DNA of 64,000 bases from Streptomyces flavochromogenes (GTDB taxonomy: Bacteria; Actinomycetota; Actinomycetes; Streptomycetales; Streptomycetaceae). Below, one piece after another: positions 1 through 8,588 of the stretch. The DNA lies in NCBI RefSeq assembly GCF_000717595.1, contig NZ_JNZO01000037.1:1-64000 (forward strand). Direction: 5' to 3'. The position numbers were made by a program, and so were the translations under genes. The notes beneath the pieces were generated by a model, which saw nothing but the letters and a program-made list of their open reading frames with translations, had not been told where the DNA came from and did not search any database. The stretch's first letter is position 1, and the number at the start of each line of letters is the position of its first letter.

Positions 1-7
1 GACCTCA

Positions 8-38
8 GGGGCGGCGGGGGCTTCGGGGGCGGAGGGGG
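8..38 (+). other. G-rich tract (possible G-quadruplex)
   Basis: Four runs of four or five G residues (8-11, 16-20, 25-29, 34-38) are separated by loops of 4-5 bases. This fits a G-quadruplex pattern on the plus strand. It lies just beyond the 3' end of the minus-strand membrane-protein gene, so in that transcript it would be the C-rich strand. Function is unknown. Confidence 0.4.
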
Positions 39-112
39 TGCGGCTTCGCTCCGCGCGTCCGCGTCTCCGCCCTCGCTGCCCACTGCCCACCGTTCCTGCT
101 TCTCGCGTGCCA

Positions 113-739
113 TCAGGCACCACTTCCCTTCGGCTTGAGGAGAGGCCCGCGATCCCGCACCGGCGCCGGGTGCCGCCGGCCGTCGGCGCTCGCCGTGGGC
201 CCGGCGACGGCCAGGTCCTCGAACAGGGCGCGCGCCTGCACCAGCGCCTCGCGCAGCTCCTCCGTGGAGGCGGACCCGGAACGCGTCGCCCGCTGGATCG
301 TCCGCAGGCCCTCCACGTGGTGCGGATGATGTACCGACAGGGCCGCGAGCTGTTCGTCGCGCCGGTCGGCGTCCGGGAAGCCCCGGGTCGCGGCGACCCG
401 GGTGAGGAGCTGTTCGGCGTCGGCGACGGCCTGCTTCGGCGCGTCGACGAAGCGCTCCTGGAGCGTGGTCCACTGAGCGGTGTACTGCTCGCGGACCGCC
501 GGTTCGAGCGGCAGCGGGCGGATGCGGCCGTATCGCTCCACCCGATCACGCAGGTCGCGGTGGGCGGCTTCGACGTCGCCGCCGTGCCGTTCGAGGCTGC
601 GATCGTATTCGGGGCCGAAACTGCGCTTCAGGGAGCGCGTGCCGCTGCCCGTGCCCGTGCGGGCCCGGATCAGGACACCGGACACCATTACCACCGCGAC
701 CAGCGCCACGATGATGAGAACTGTGGTCAGGGTCGACAT
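113..739 (-). CDS. Small membrane-anchored protein, function unknown
   Basis: The 208-residue product starts with a short N-terminus followed at once by one hydrophobic helix (about residues 4-22, TLTTVLIIVALVAVVMVSGV). The rest is a charged cytoplasmic or extracellular domain rich in Arg and Asp. The ATG at 739 was chosen because AGGAAGG lies at good spacing before it; the reading frame is open 46 codons further upstream but with poor coding character. I recognise this as a protein type common in Streptomyces, but no function can be read from it. There is no operon partner: the next gene on this strand is 240 bp upstream. Confidence 0.7.
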   Translation of the reverse strand: MSTLTTVLIIVALVAVVMVSGVLIRARTGTGSGTRSLKRSFGPEYDRSLERHGGDVEAAHRDLRDRVERYGRIRPLPLEPAVREQYTAQWTTLQERFVDAPKQAVADAEQLLTRVAATRGFPDADRRDEQLAALSVHHPHHVEGLRTIQRATRSGSASTEELREALVQARALFEDLAVAGPTASADGRRHPAPVRDRGPLLKPKGSGA

Positions 740-979
740 GACTGCCTTCCTGGACGGGGACTCCTGGCTGGCTGTTCGGGACTGCTTGCTGAGCGCGCCT
801 ACGCTTCGGCTTGCCGCTTCTGGCGCTGTCAAACCAGCGGGAGTCTTGGTCTCCTGCCGGGTACGGGGACGTGTCACCGCTCTACTGAACCGGTCTTGCT
901 CTTCACGACGCTCCGACCCGTCACGATTCCGCTGGAGATCGGTACGACGGGATCGACCGGTGCTTGGCTACGTGACCAC

Positions 980-1165
980 TCACAAACCGGCGATACGAGC
1001 GATGAAGAACGCTGCCACCATCAAGGCGCCCACAACGATGGCGGTGAGCAAGATCTTGGGGTGTTCCCAGAGGCCTCCGTCCGGGCGTTCCTGGTGAGCT
1101 TCTGCAGTAGACCCTTCAGCGGGCGGGGTTTCGCCCGGCGGCAGGTGGTGTGCGGATGCGGACAT
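980..1165 (-). CDS. DUF6480-like small membrane protein
   Basis: This 61-residue protein has the motif PPGETPPAEGS at about residues 9-19, a short polar linker with a Trp (GLWEHPK), and one C-terminal transmembrane helix (about residues 39-58). That arrangement matches the small actinobacterial DUF6480 proteins as I remember them. The ATG at 1165 is preceded by GGGAGAG at about 6 bases. Function is not known; it is probably a tail-anchored envelope protein. Its stop is 240 bp from the start of the next minus-strand gene. Confidence 0.75.
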   Translation of the reverse strand: MSASAHHLPPGETPPAEGSTAEAHQERPDGGLWEHPKILLTAIVVGALMVAAFFIARIAGL

Positions 1166-1946
1166 GGTGCTCTCCCAAATTTCCGAGCGTGCTCGTGGCG
1201 TGTCACACCCGTTCACGAGCCCACGGAGGGCGACCTGCGAGGGCCACCGGCTTGCGCGGCCACAGCCGTGATTGGACGTGCGACGTGCGCGGGGATCGAT
1301 CCTCCGTGCAGCCACGGGCTGTGAAGCGTTGGAGCTGCTGTGCCTCCGAAGGGTTGCGCTGACGGTGGCACGGCTTGGAGCACTGGCGCCGCCCTTCACG
1401 GCCCCCCCCGAGAACCGTCAAGGCCCAGCGGGATGCGACATGGCCCAGGCTGCTTCAGAAACGCTCCCAACCTGGGTGATTTCCATGCCGCAGCCTGTCA
1501 TCAGATTCTTCCCGGACGGCGGGCCTCTCGGATGCAGGAACTCCGCATCATCTGAGGGACGCCGCTCGCCGACGCCACCAGTAGATCGCCGTCGGCGGCG
1601 CCCTGGCGCTGCCGCCGGCCGGGGTCTGCCATGCCGTCCTGATCAAGCCGACGGCGTACGACGCACCGGCGAACGTGCCCAGCCGCCTGCGCCCTGGTGC
1701 ACACAACCGCGTACCGACGAACGCACTCAGCCGCGTACGACGTCGTGCACGAAGTGGTGTACCGAAGGGACGGCCACAGCGGCTGTGGGCCAGCGGATCC
1801 GGTTCCAGACGATCCGGCATACGAGCAGCCACGCCCACACGCCTTGGCCTTCCGGATCTTCTCCAGCTGTTCCGAATCGACCCCCAGAACCGCGGCGATG
1901 GCGACGTCCAGTCGCTCGGTGCCCGTCGTCGATGTCGATGCGATGC
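1166..1946. other. No confident gene; possible decayed coding sequence
   Basis: No reading frame here has the codon bias of the neighbours over its whole length. On the plus strand, about 1585-1700 reads with coding-like third positions (IAVGGALALPPAGVCHAVLIK) but has a stop just upstream and no recognisable family. The stretch ends at the left end of the ISAs1-like element. Confidence 0.3.
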
Positions 1947-1956
1947 GATGCGTGGG

Positions 1957-1974
1957 CAGGACAGTTTCAAAGTC
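1957..1974 (+). repeat. Left terminal inverted repeat of the ISAs1-like element
   Basis: CAGGACAGTTTCAAAGTC pairs with the right end at 3964-3981, with two mismatches. It is directly preceded by the left target-site duplication at 1947-1956. Confidence 0.7.
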
Positions 1975-2134
1975 CTGGTGCTCATGAATCTGCGCAGGTC
2001 ACGGCAGTACGACGATGGCGTCCCGTTGGGTGGTAGGCCATGAGTATCTACGCAGCGGGTCTGGAGTTGGCTGGGACCGCACGGCTCGATATAAGCGATC
2101 GCCACCCGGATCCTGATCGCGTTAGCTGTGGGGC

Positions 2135-2716
2135 ATGCCTGAACTGCGCACCGATCGTCTCCTGCTCCGCCGGTGGCGGGAGTCCGACCTTGAGCCATGG
2201 GCGGCGATGAACGCCGATTCCGAAGTCCGAAAACACCTGGGAGAACTGCTGACGCGGGAGCAAAGCGATGCCACGGTGGCAGTCATGCAGGCCGAGTTCG
2301 ACGACCGAGGATTTGGGTGGTGGGCACTGGAAGCAAGGGAGACCGGTGAGTTCATCGGCCGCGTCGGCTTGGACGAGGTGGACGAGGACATGCCCTTCGC
2401 GGGGGTGGATATCGGATGGCGGTTGATGCGTTCGGTGTGGGGTCACGGTTACGCCACCGAGGCCGCCCTGACATGCCTTGCCTTCGCCTTCGACCTCGGG
2501 CTGCCGGAGGTGGTTGCTTCGACGACCGTCAACAACCTTCGTTCCCAGGCGGTGATGCGCCGGATCGGCATGACCCGGGACCCGGCCGACGACTTCGAGG
2601 ATCCGAGCGTGCCTGAAGGGCCGCTACGCCAGTGTGTGCTGTACCGGACCCCCGCAGAGATGCTCACGGCCCACGCCACGCGGCGGGACACCATAAGTAC
2701 GACGGTGTATCGGTGA
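2135..2716 (+). CDS. GNAT family N-acetyltransferase (RimJ/RimL-like)
   Basis: The 193-residue protein begins with LRTDRLLLRRWRESDLEPW, the typical opening of the RimJ/RimL branch of GNAT enzymes, which move an acetyl group from acetyl-CoA to an amino group. The acetyl-CoA loop region is VWGHGYATEA at about residues 103-112 (Q/RxxGxG/A type), followed by the conserved VVASTTVNNLRSQAVMRRIG segment. The real substrate cannot be read from sequence; proteins, antibiotics or small amines are all possible. The gene lies inside the inverted repeats of an ISAs1-like element, 178 bp from its left end, so it looks like cargo. Its coding bias is normal for the genome and it appears intact. Confidence 0.85.
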   Translation: MPELRTDRLLLRRWRESDLEPWAAMNADSEVRKHLGELLTREQSDATVAVMQAEFDDRGFGWWALEARETGEFIGRVGLDEVDEDMPFAGVDIGWRLMRSVWGHGYATEAALTCLAFAFDLGLPEVVASTTVNNLRSQAVMRRIGMTRDPADDFEDPSVPEGPLRQCVLYRTPAEMLTAHATRRDTISTTVYR

Positions 2717-2733
2717 CCCGCCACGCACGCAAC

Positions 2734-2788
2734 GAAGCTCCAGCCGAAGGAGCGACCTTCCCAAGTCGCCCTGCCCAGCCGGAGCTTC
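2734..2788 (+). terminator. Nested hairpin after the acetyltransferase gene
   Basis: GAAGCTCC (2734-2741) pairs with GGAGCTTC (2781-2788), and inside the loop GAAGG (2746-2750) pairs with CCTTC (2756-2760). It lies 18 bp past the acetyltransferase stop and just before the transposase start. It may end transcription, or shield the transposase start from read-through. There is no U-tract. Confidence 0.4.
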
Positions 2789-2789
2789 G

Positions 2790-3940
2790 ATGTGCCGTCA
2801 GTCTGCCAGTGTCTGTCTGATCAAGTCGCCTTCACGTCAGCACCGCGGACTCGTCGGCTTGCCGACTCGGCTTGGGACGCTGGTGGATCCGCGATGCCGG
2901 AGGGGGAAGCGTCACCCGTTCGTGAGCGTGCTGCTGGTGGCCTGCTCGGCCGTGGTGGCCGGTGCCCGGTCCTTCGCGGCGATCGGGCAGTGGGCGCGAA
3001 CTGCCCCACAAGCCGCCTCGCCCGACTCAGCGCCCGCACCGTTTCGGCATTCGGCGTCCGTCTCGCGCCGAGTACGACGACGATCCGCCGGATCATCAAC
3101 CAGGTCTGCCCCGGCGGCCTGGCCGACCTGCTGGGATGTGACCCCGGCCGGGGCGGACACCCTGGCGGTGGACGGCAAGAGCGCCCGCGGTTCGCGCCAT
3201 GGCGACACTCTGGCCGCACATCTGCTCGCGGCGATCACCGGCGCCGGGATGACCGTCACCCAGCTGCGAGTACCGGCCAAGACGAACGAAATCACCTGCT
3301 TCGCCGCCCTGTTGGCCCCCTACGACCTGACCGGCGTGGTCGTCACCGCCGACGCCCTACACACCCAGCGCGACCACGCCCGTTTCCTCGTTGAGAACAA
3401 GAAGGCGCACTATGCCTTCACCGTCAAGGGCAACCAGAAGGGCCTGCACCACCAGCTGCGCGCCCCGCCCTGGACGAAGGCGAGTGCGAAGTTCTACGAC
3501 CGCACCGAAGGCCACGGCCGGCTGGAGACCCGGTAGTGCAAGCCCTGACCGCCACCAGCCTCAGCACGGACTTTCCGCACGCTGCCCAGGTCGCGAAGAT
3601 CACCCGGCATCGCACCAACAGCCAGACCGGCAAGCGCACCCGCGAGACCGTCTACGTCATCACAGACCTGACCAGCCGACAGCCATCCCCCGAACGCCTC
3701 GCGACGATCGCCCGCTCGCAGTGGACCATCGAGAACCGGCTGCACATCGTCCGCGACACCACCTTCGCCGAGGACGCCTCCAAAATCCGAACCGAGCACG
3801 GCCCGGAGAACATGGCCACCCTGCGCAGCTTCGCCATCAACCTCCTGCGAGCAGCCGGCCACATGAACATCGCCGCCGCCCTCCACGAGATGTCCTACGA
3901 GCCGTTCCGCCGTCCACTGGACCTCCTCGGTATCAACTGA
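2790..3940 (+). pseudogene. ISAs1-family transposase, multiply frameshifted
   Basis: The parts of an ISAs1 DDE transposase are all present but in different frames. The N-terminal block (DPRCRRGKRHP...VVAGARSFAAIGQWA) is in one frame. The next block (TTTIRRIINQVCPGGLADLLG) is in a second frame, at about 3020-3140. The catalytic region (TLAVDGKSARGS, then TGVVVTADALHTQRDHA and FTVKGNQKGL) returns to the first frame. After HGRLETR a TAG stop and a one-base shift at about 3534 lead into the C-terminal block (FPHAAQVAKITR...WTIENRLHIVRDTTFAEDAS). The first two shifts cancel and the third does not. Three disruptions make programmed frameshifting unlikely; this is an inactive copy. Confidence 0.85.
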
Positions 3941-3963
3941 CCAGCACCGATCCAAGATCAAAA

Positions 3964-3981
3964 GACTTTGAAACCGCCCTG
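3964..3981 (-). repeat. Right terminal inverted repeat of the ISAs1-like element
   Basis: GACTTTGAAACCGCCCTG lies 23 bp past the transposase stop. Read on the minus strand it matches the left end at 16 of 18 bases and is followed by the right copy of the target duplication (3982-3991). Confidence 0.7.
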
Positions 3982-3991
3982 TATGCGTGGG

Positions 3992-4339
3992 CTGTGCTGC
4001 GCCCTGTACACGTGCGCGAACTGAAGGCGGCCTGTGATGGTGCTGCGCTGAGATGCCTGGGATGTGCTGGGAGCGGTTGTGGCTCACTCGGGGTGTGACT
4101 CGCTGTACGTGAGTCCGCCGTTGTCGGCGCTCTGGGGGGACCTGAGGAAGACGTGCCATCTCCGCCTGGAATCCGTGAAGGCGGGCCAGGCGCCGCCTGC
4201 CGCGTCGTGCCTGCTCCATCTGCAGACGTTCGCAGAGGAACCGAGCGACGCCAGCCTCTTTGGCGGCCGCATCCATCGCACACATCTACTGCCCCTGCTC
4301 CCACGACACCGCCACTGGGGGACTCGCGGCGGGAGGGTG
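3992..4339. other. Intergenic stretch without a recognisable gene
   Basis: This lies between the right end of the ISAs1-like element and the 3' end of the GlxA-type regulator gene. Frames are open on both strands, but none has the expected third-position bias or a recognisable motif. Confidence 0.35.
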
Positions 4340-5368
4340 TCAGTGAGGGGGAGTCGTGTCGATCAGGCCGGTTGGCTGTGGGCGGTCCGCTTGGCTGGAC
4401 GTCGAGAAATGTTGGCGGTAGCGGTCCGGGGTGGTGGCCAGGCGGCGGGAGAAGACGCGGTGGAGGGTCTCGCCGTGTTTGTAGCCGACCGTTCTGGCGA
4501 TGGCGCCGACGGTCAGGCCGGTCGTTTCGAGCAGGCGGCAGGCAGCTTCGATGCGGAGTCGTTCGACAAGTTCGGCCGGGGTGCTGCCGGTCTCGGCACG
4601 GAAGGCGCGGGCGAAGTTGCGCTCGCTCATTCCCGCCCGGCCGGCCAGCGCCGCCACGCTGAGGTCTCGGTCGAGATGGTCGGGCAGCCAGTCCTGAACG
4701 GCCCGGACGGCTGGGGTGCGCGCGTTCTGCGCGCGCAGCTGGGCGCTGAACTGCGTCTGGCCGCCGGGCCTACGGGTAAAGACGACGAACCCGCGGGCGA
4801 TCGACTGCGCCAGCTCGACACCGTGGTCGTTCTCGACGAGAGCCAGTGCGAGGTCCACGCTGGCAGTGACGCCCGCGGAGGTCCACCGATCTCGATCGTG
4901 CACGTAGATGCGGTCCGGTTCGACGCGCACCTGTGGGAAGCGTTCGGCGAGGAGCTGGGCCGAGCCCCAGTGCGTCGTGGCGCGGTAGCCGTCGAGCAGT
5001 CCGGCCGCCGCCAGCAGTATCGAGCCGGCGCAGACCGCGGCCACCCGCCGTGAACGCCCGGCGAGTGCAGGGAGTTGACGGACGACTTCACTGGACACAG
5101 CGGCGTCGAAGACCCCCAAGCCGCCGATCACGATCATCGTGTCGATGTCAGCCTCGCCGTGGATGACGTCCTGGAGCGAGTGCTCGACGTGGATCCTCAG
5201 CCCGCCGTGGACGCTGACGGCACCGACCCGCGTCGATGCCGTCACGACCCTGTAGACCGCGCCCCCGACCTCGGTGTTCGCGGCGTTGAAGACGTCCATG
5301 GGACCGGCGAGCTCGGTCAGCTGGATGCCGTCGTACACGACGAGTACAACGGTGCGAAGTGGGGGCAC
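4340..5368 (-). CDS. GlxA-type AraC family regulator with DJ-1/PfpI domain
   Basis: The product is 342 residues from the GTG at 5368. Residues 4-170 are a DJ-1/PfpI-like domain (VVLVVYDGIQLTELAGPMDV, then AAVCAGSILLAAAGLLDG with the nucleophile-elbow Cys near residue 113). From about residue 228 there is an AraC double helix-turn-helix (DLSVAALAGRAGMSERNFAR and LTVGAIARTVGYKHGETLHR). Such proteins are cytoplasmic transcription factors whose amidotransferase-like domain senses a ligand and is usually not enzymatic. The gene follows the hydrolase gene on the same strand with a gap of only about 20 bp, or an overlap if the GTG at 5404 is used, so the pair is probably one operon. The start is uncertain between those two GTG codons. 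Confidence 0.88.
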   Translation of the reverse strand: MPPLRTVVLVVYDGIQLTELAGPMDVFNAANTEVGGAVYRVVTASTRVGAVSVHGGLRIHVEHSLQDVIHGEADIDTMIVIGGLGVFDAAVSSEVVRQLPALAGRSRRVAAVCAGSILLAAAGLLDGYRATTHWGSAQLLAERFPQVRVEPDRIYVHDRDRWTSAGVTASVDLALALVENDHGVELAQSIARGFVVFTRRPGGQTQFSAQLRAQNARTPAVRAVQDWLPDHLDRDLSVAALAGRAGMSERNFARAFRAETGSTPAELVERLRIEAACRLLETTGLTVGAIARTVGYKHGETLHRVFSRRLATTPDRYRQHFSTSSQADRPQPTGLIDTTPPH

Positions 5369-5387
5369 GTCCCCATCATCGCCGTGA

Positions 5388-6293
5388 TCAGGAGCCCTCG
5401 TCACCCCTCGCGCCGCCCTCACCGGCAGCCGACGCGCCGCTTCTCTTCTGCGCGTGCTCCCGGAGGAAGTCGATGAGCAGTTCCGCGACCTGGCCGCTGG
5501 ACTGCGCATGCGGGTAGTGCCCGGCGCCGTCCACGACGGCGAGCTGTCCTCGACCCGGGGGCAAGGCCGCGACGATCGCCTCGCCCTCGTCCACAGGGTC
5601 CGGGAAGTCCGGGTCCTCCGCGCCCATGACGACCAGGGCGGGGCACCTCACCTTCGCCAGCTGCGCCTCGGCATCGGCCGGAGTGGTTCTGGCGGTCTTC
5701 ATGAACTCCTCCCACCGCCCGGCCCGCCGCAACGCCGCCATCAGCTCCTCGATCTGCCGACTGTAGTCGTCGGGCTTGCCGGGATAGGCGACGTCAAGGT
5801 AACTACGCCACACCGCAGGGGACTTGAGTACCTGGGTCCCCATCAACCGCAGGACGCCGCGACGATAGCGCCGGACAGTGAACAGCGCGCCCACATCCAG
5901 CTTCGGGACCCTCGTGAACGGATTGATCTCCACGATCGCGGTCACCAGGTCGGGAGCCAGAGCCGCGGCGATGGTGGCAGCACCGCCGGACATGGAGTGC
6001 CCGACGATCGTGGCGGGAGCGCCGAAGTGCCTGATGACCCCCAGCAGATCACCGGCGACATCGGTGCGGCTGATGGCCTGCTTCCCCGTCACCGACGGCC
6101 ACTCGAGGCTGGACTCGCCGTGTCCCCGCATGTCCGCGTTCACCACCTGGTACCCCGCGGCGACCAGAACGGGCATCAGGTGCCGGAAGTCCTGGCGCCA
6201 TGTCCCCATGCCGTGCGAGAGCACCACCAGCGGGCCCTCGCCGGCTACGTCGCAGGCGATCCGTCCTCCCTCAACCGCCACGAACTCGGTCAT
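5388..6293 (-). CDS. Alpha/beta hydrolase
   Basis: This is a 301-residue alpha/beta-hydrolase-fold protein. The oxyanion region is LSHGMGTW, the nucleophile elbow is GHSMSGG with Ser at about residue 100, the acid is in MGAEDPDFPDP and the catalytic His is in GAGHYPH. A cap domain lies between about residues 125 and 215. The natural substrate cannot be inferred. The ATG at 6293 has GGAGGG 11 bases upstream; a GTG three codons earlier is also possible. It is the first gene of a probable two-gene operon with the GlxA-type regulator, which may control it. Confidence 0.88.
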   Translation of the reverse strand: MTEFVAVEGGRIACDVAGEGPLVVLSHGMGTWRQDFRHLMPVLVAAGYQVVNADMRGHGESSLEWPSVTGKQAISRTDVAGDLLGVIRHFGAPATIVGHSMSGGAATIAAALAPDLVTAIVEINPFTRVPKLDVGALFTVRRYRRGVLRLMGTQVLKSPAVWRSYLDVAYPGKPDDYSRQIEELMAALRRAGRWEEFMKTARTTPADAEAQLAKVRCPALVVMGAEDPDFPDPVDEGEAIVAALPPGRGQLAVVDGAGHYPHAQSSGQVAELLIDFLREHAQKRSGASAAGEGGARGDEGS

Positions 6294-6419
6294 CTCCCAC
6301 ACCCTCCACAGTTCGCCCGTCGACGCGACACCCGCGACAAGCCGATTGAAATCCGTCGGGCCGTCATTGCCGACGGCACCGGCCGGAACGGTCAGACAGG
6401 AGGCCGGATCAGTCAGAAA

Positions 6420-7040
6420 CTGACCGGAGGAGCCACGGACTGGTCACGAAGCCTCTGATGGCGTTGCGGGCCGGAGGGAGGCCGACATCGTCGAACCACG
6501 AGGTGATGAGGTGGGTGTGGCGCCAGCACGGATCGTGGTCGACGAGGCGCTCAGGTAGCGGCGCTGCGCAGGCGTGAGCTGGGTTCCCCGGCCGTATCCG
6601 GAAGGAAATGCAGCGCGAGAAGGGGGCCCCAGTCATCGGGGACAGTGAGGTTCCTGCAGAACGGTATGAACCAGGGCGGCCGGTGGGAGTTCTTCGAAGT
6701 CGCTGGTGCGGTCGATGGCCGTGGCCAGAAGGGTGTGGCGTAGACGGCCTTCGATGTGGGGAAGCGGGTGTCCGGCCCAGGGGTCGGGCCCTGGTCGGTT
6801 CGAGGAACCAGGAGTCGATGGTGGCCGGGTCGATCAGAGCCTTACAAGGACTCCTGGTGGAGCACGGACATGTCCAGCATGCCCAGCGCTCCCGCTTGAA
6901 TCTCAGGGTCCTCGTCCAGTAGCTGGGCCAGGCGAATCGGAGTGTCCTGCGCTGGGCCGTAGGCGTGCTCCAGCGCAGCGCTGTCAGGGGGCAGGGCTAC
7001 GGTACGTCGTCGTGGACATTGGTGATCTTGACTATCGGGT
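6420..7040 (-). pseudogene. Decayed HEAT-repeat-like protein gene
   Basis: Minus-strand peptides that read as one protein are spread over several frames. In order they are KITNVHDDVP (about 7040-7011), AALEHAYGPAQDTP then DPEIQAGALGMLDMSVLHQ (about 6990-6845), ALIDPATIDSWFLEP (about 6845-6800), HIEGRLRHTLLATAIDRTSD with FEELPPAALVHTVLQ (about 6770-6665), and LVDHDPCWRHTHLITSWFDD (about 6550-6485). I remember these segments from actinobacterial HEAT-repeat or ankyrin-like proteins. Stops and at least three frameshifts separate them. The 5' end runs into the start of the plus-strand TPR-like gene. Confidence 0.6.
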
Positions 7041-8364
7041 CCGGACGCAGTCCGGCTGTATCCCGCCGGATCTGGTCTCCCGGCTTCTCGAGCTCGGCCA
7101 TGCCGAGGAGGTGGAGTGGTGGGCCGGTCGTGGGGAGTGGTTCTGCGCGCAGGAGAGGGCGCGGCTGTTGGCAGGCCAGGGCCGCGAGGAGCAGGCGCTG
7201 GAGGTGCTCGCCCCCTACGTCGCCACGGGATGGTGGACGGCTGTCCGGACCACGGCGGAACTGCTGGAGAGCCGGGGGCGCGCCGACGAGGCGATTGCGC
7301 TGTCCCGATCGCGCATGGAGGCCGGGCACCCGCAGGCCCTGGAATTCCACGCACGGCTGCTCGCCCGTCACGGCCGGGGCGACGAGGCATTCTGCCTGCT
7401 GCGGCCACACGTTCAGGACTGGTCCATCGCCGCTGCTCTGGCCGACGTCGCGGACAGCATCGCCCGGAACGACGAAGCGGCAGCGCTGCTCGCCGCCCTG
7501 ATCCCGGACGGGCATCGGTGCGACGACCCGTGGTGCTGCCGTGGCCTCGACCCCGACATGGTGATCGGACTGCTCGCCACGATCCTCGAACGCCAGGGCC
7601 ACGTCGACGACGCCATCGACCTGCTTCGCACCCGGACCAACAACTCGCTCAACAACCAGGATCAGCTGGCCGACCTGCTGGCCCGGCAAGGCCGCACCGA
7701 GGAACTGCACGCCTACGCGGCAACGGAGCTGTTCGGGAACGCCGCTCGGCGTCTGGCGGAACTGCTGGAGGAACGCGGCGACGTGGAGGGCGCGATCGCC
7801 GTGTACCGGCAGGTCGGTGACGTCTCCATCTGCCCGGGAAACGTGGCAGTGGATCTCGCCCGGCTTCTGGCGCGCCACGGCCGGGGCGAGGAGGCGGTCG
7901 ACGTGATGCGGACACTTGCCGACGCTCCTGGCGGTGCCGAGGACTGGATCGTCCACGTCCTCTGCACCCTCTATGCCGACCAGGGGCGCCACCAGGACGC
8001 CCTGGCCTACCTCGACGCTCTGAAGGCACGTCGTGGCCAGGAGGAGTGGGAACTCTTCTGGATTCGGCTCCCGCTGATGGCCGCCTGCGACCGCGTTGAC
8101 GAAGCGGTCGAGGAGGCCATGGCTCACCCCGAAGGCAACACATGTCACACGGTGTCGCACGTTGCCAGGCTGCTGGCCGGCGCCGGACGTCTCGAGGAGG
8201 CCGTGGCCACACTCGAACCTCACTCGCCGGCCAACAGCCGCGATCTGGCTGGGTACCTCATCGGCCTCGGTCGCGTGGAGCAAGCCGTAGCCGTCCTCCA
8301 GCAGAACCGGCCCAAGCCGCCCCCACCGTCACCCGGCCCCTGGCACGACACACCGCCGTTCTGA
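7012..8364 (+). CDS. TPR-like repeat protein
   Basis: The 450-residue product consists of about ten repeats of 30-36 residues, each with a core like LARLLARHGRGEEAVDVMR or LARQGRTEELHAYA. These are TPR/SEL1-type helical hairpins that bind other proteins. It opens with MDIGDLDYRVRTQSGCIPPDLVSR and ends in a proline-rich tail (PKPPPPSPGP). The GTG at 7012 was chosen from the remembered family N-terminus; no good ribosome-binding site is visible, and AGGG lies about 14 bases upstream. The gene starts inside a decayed gene read the other way, so its promoter region may be altered. Partners are unknown. Confidence 0.8.
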   Translation: MDIGDLDYRVRTQSGCIPPDLVSRLLELGHAEEVEWWAGRGEWFCAQERARLLAGQGREEQALEVLAPYVATGWWTAVRTTAELLESRGRADEAIALSRSRMEAGHPQALEFHARLLARHGRGDEAFCLLRPHVQDWSIAAALADVADSIARNDEAAALLAALIPDGHRCDDPWCCRGLDPDMVIGLLATILERQGHVDDAIDLLRTRTNNSLNNQDQLADLLARQGRTEELHAYAATELFGNAARRLAELLEERGDVEGAIAVYRQVGDVSICPGNVAVDLARLLARHGRGEEAVDVMRTLADAPGGAEDWIVHVLCTLYADQGRHQDALAYLDALKARRGQEEWELFWIRLPLMAACDRVDEAVEEAMAHPEGNTCHTVSHVARLLAGAGRLEEAVATLEPHSPANSRDLAGYLIGLGRVEQAVAVLQQNRPKPPPPSPGPWHDTPPF

Positions 8365-8464
8365 ACAAACGTGATGGGCATCGCGGTCTGTCTGGCGACG
8401 AAGCCTGCTCCCCGTCGTCGTTCTCGACGGGACTATCCCTCCGGCCAGGCCGCTTTCAACGCCC

Positions 8465-8588
8465 TTAGGGCGGACCGGAGCTGCTCGTCGAACACCATCT
8501 TCCCTGCCCGGTTCACGGCGGTGGCATGGTGATCACCCTTCCCGACATCCAGGCCCGGAGAGACGTCGATGTCAGCCTCGCCCGACAT
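8465..8588 (-). pseudogene. IS110-family transposase N-terminal fragment
   Basis: Reading leftward from the ATG at 8588, the peptide contains GLDVGKGDHHATAVNRAGK followed by MVFDEQL. This is the start of an IS110-type DEDD transposase, including the first catalytic Asp in LDVGK. The resemblance stops after about 40 residues, and sequence further left (to about 8390) only hints at frameshifted continuation. No ends of an element are visible. Confidence 0.7.

Larger units (their letters stand above)
1947..3991 (+). mobile_element. ISAs1-family element enclosing a GNAT gene, with target duplication
   Basis: The element runs from 1957 to 3981 (2,025 bp). The left end CAGGACAGTTTCAAAGTC (1957-1974) and the inverted right end (3964-3981, read as CAGGGCGGTTTCAAAGTC) match at 16 of 18 bases. 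The 10 bases outside each end, GATGCGTGGG (1947-1956) and TATGCGTGGG (3982-3991), match at 9 of 10, which fits the 8-10 bp target duplications of the ISAs1 family. The right half carries the transposase remnant. The left half carries an intact acetyltransferase gene, which is unusual because ISAs1 elements normally contain only the transposase and are about 1.2-1.5 kb. The transposase is broken, so the element needs a helper to move. Confidence 0.72.

Noticed and set aside
1548..2198. A 216-codon minus-strand frame across the left end of the ISAs1-like element.
   Set aside because: It crosses the element boundary, has no ribosome-binding site and shows Arg-rich antisense-like composition.
3020..3540. 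Programmed ribosomal frameshifting as an explanation for the ISAs1 transposase frames.
   Set aside because: Three separate shifts are needed, no slippery sequence was seen, and ISAs1 transposases are normally one frame.
4064..5053. A 329-codon plus-strand frame opposite the GlxA-type regulator.
   Set aside because: It is an antisense shadow; the minus strand has the complete DJ-1 and AraC motifs.
6780..6820. A GGTTCGA sequence that could suggest a tRNA T-loop.
   Set aside because: No cloverleaf can be drawn around it, and it is part of the HEAT-like pseudogene.
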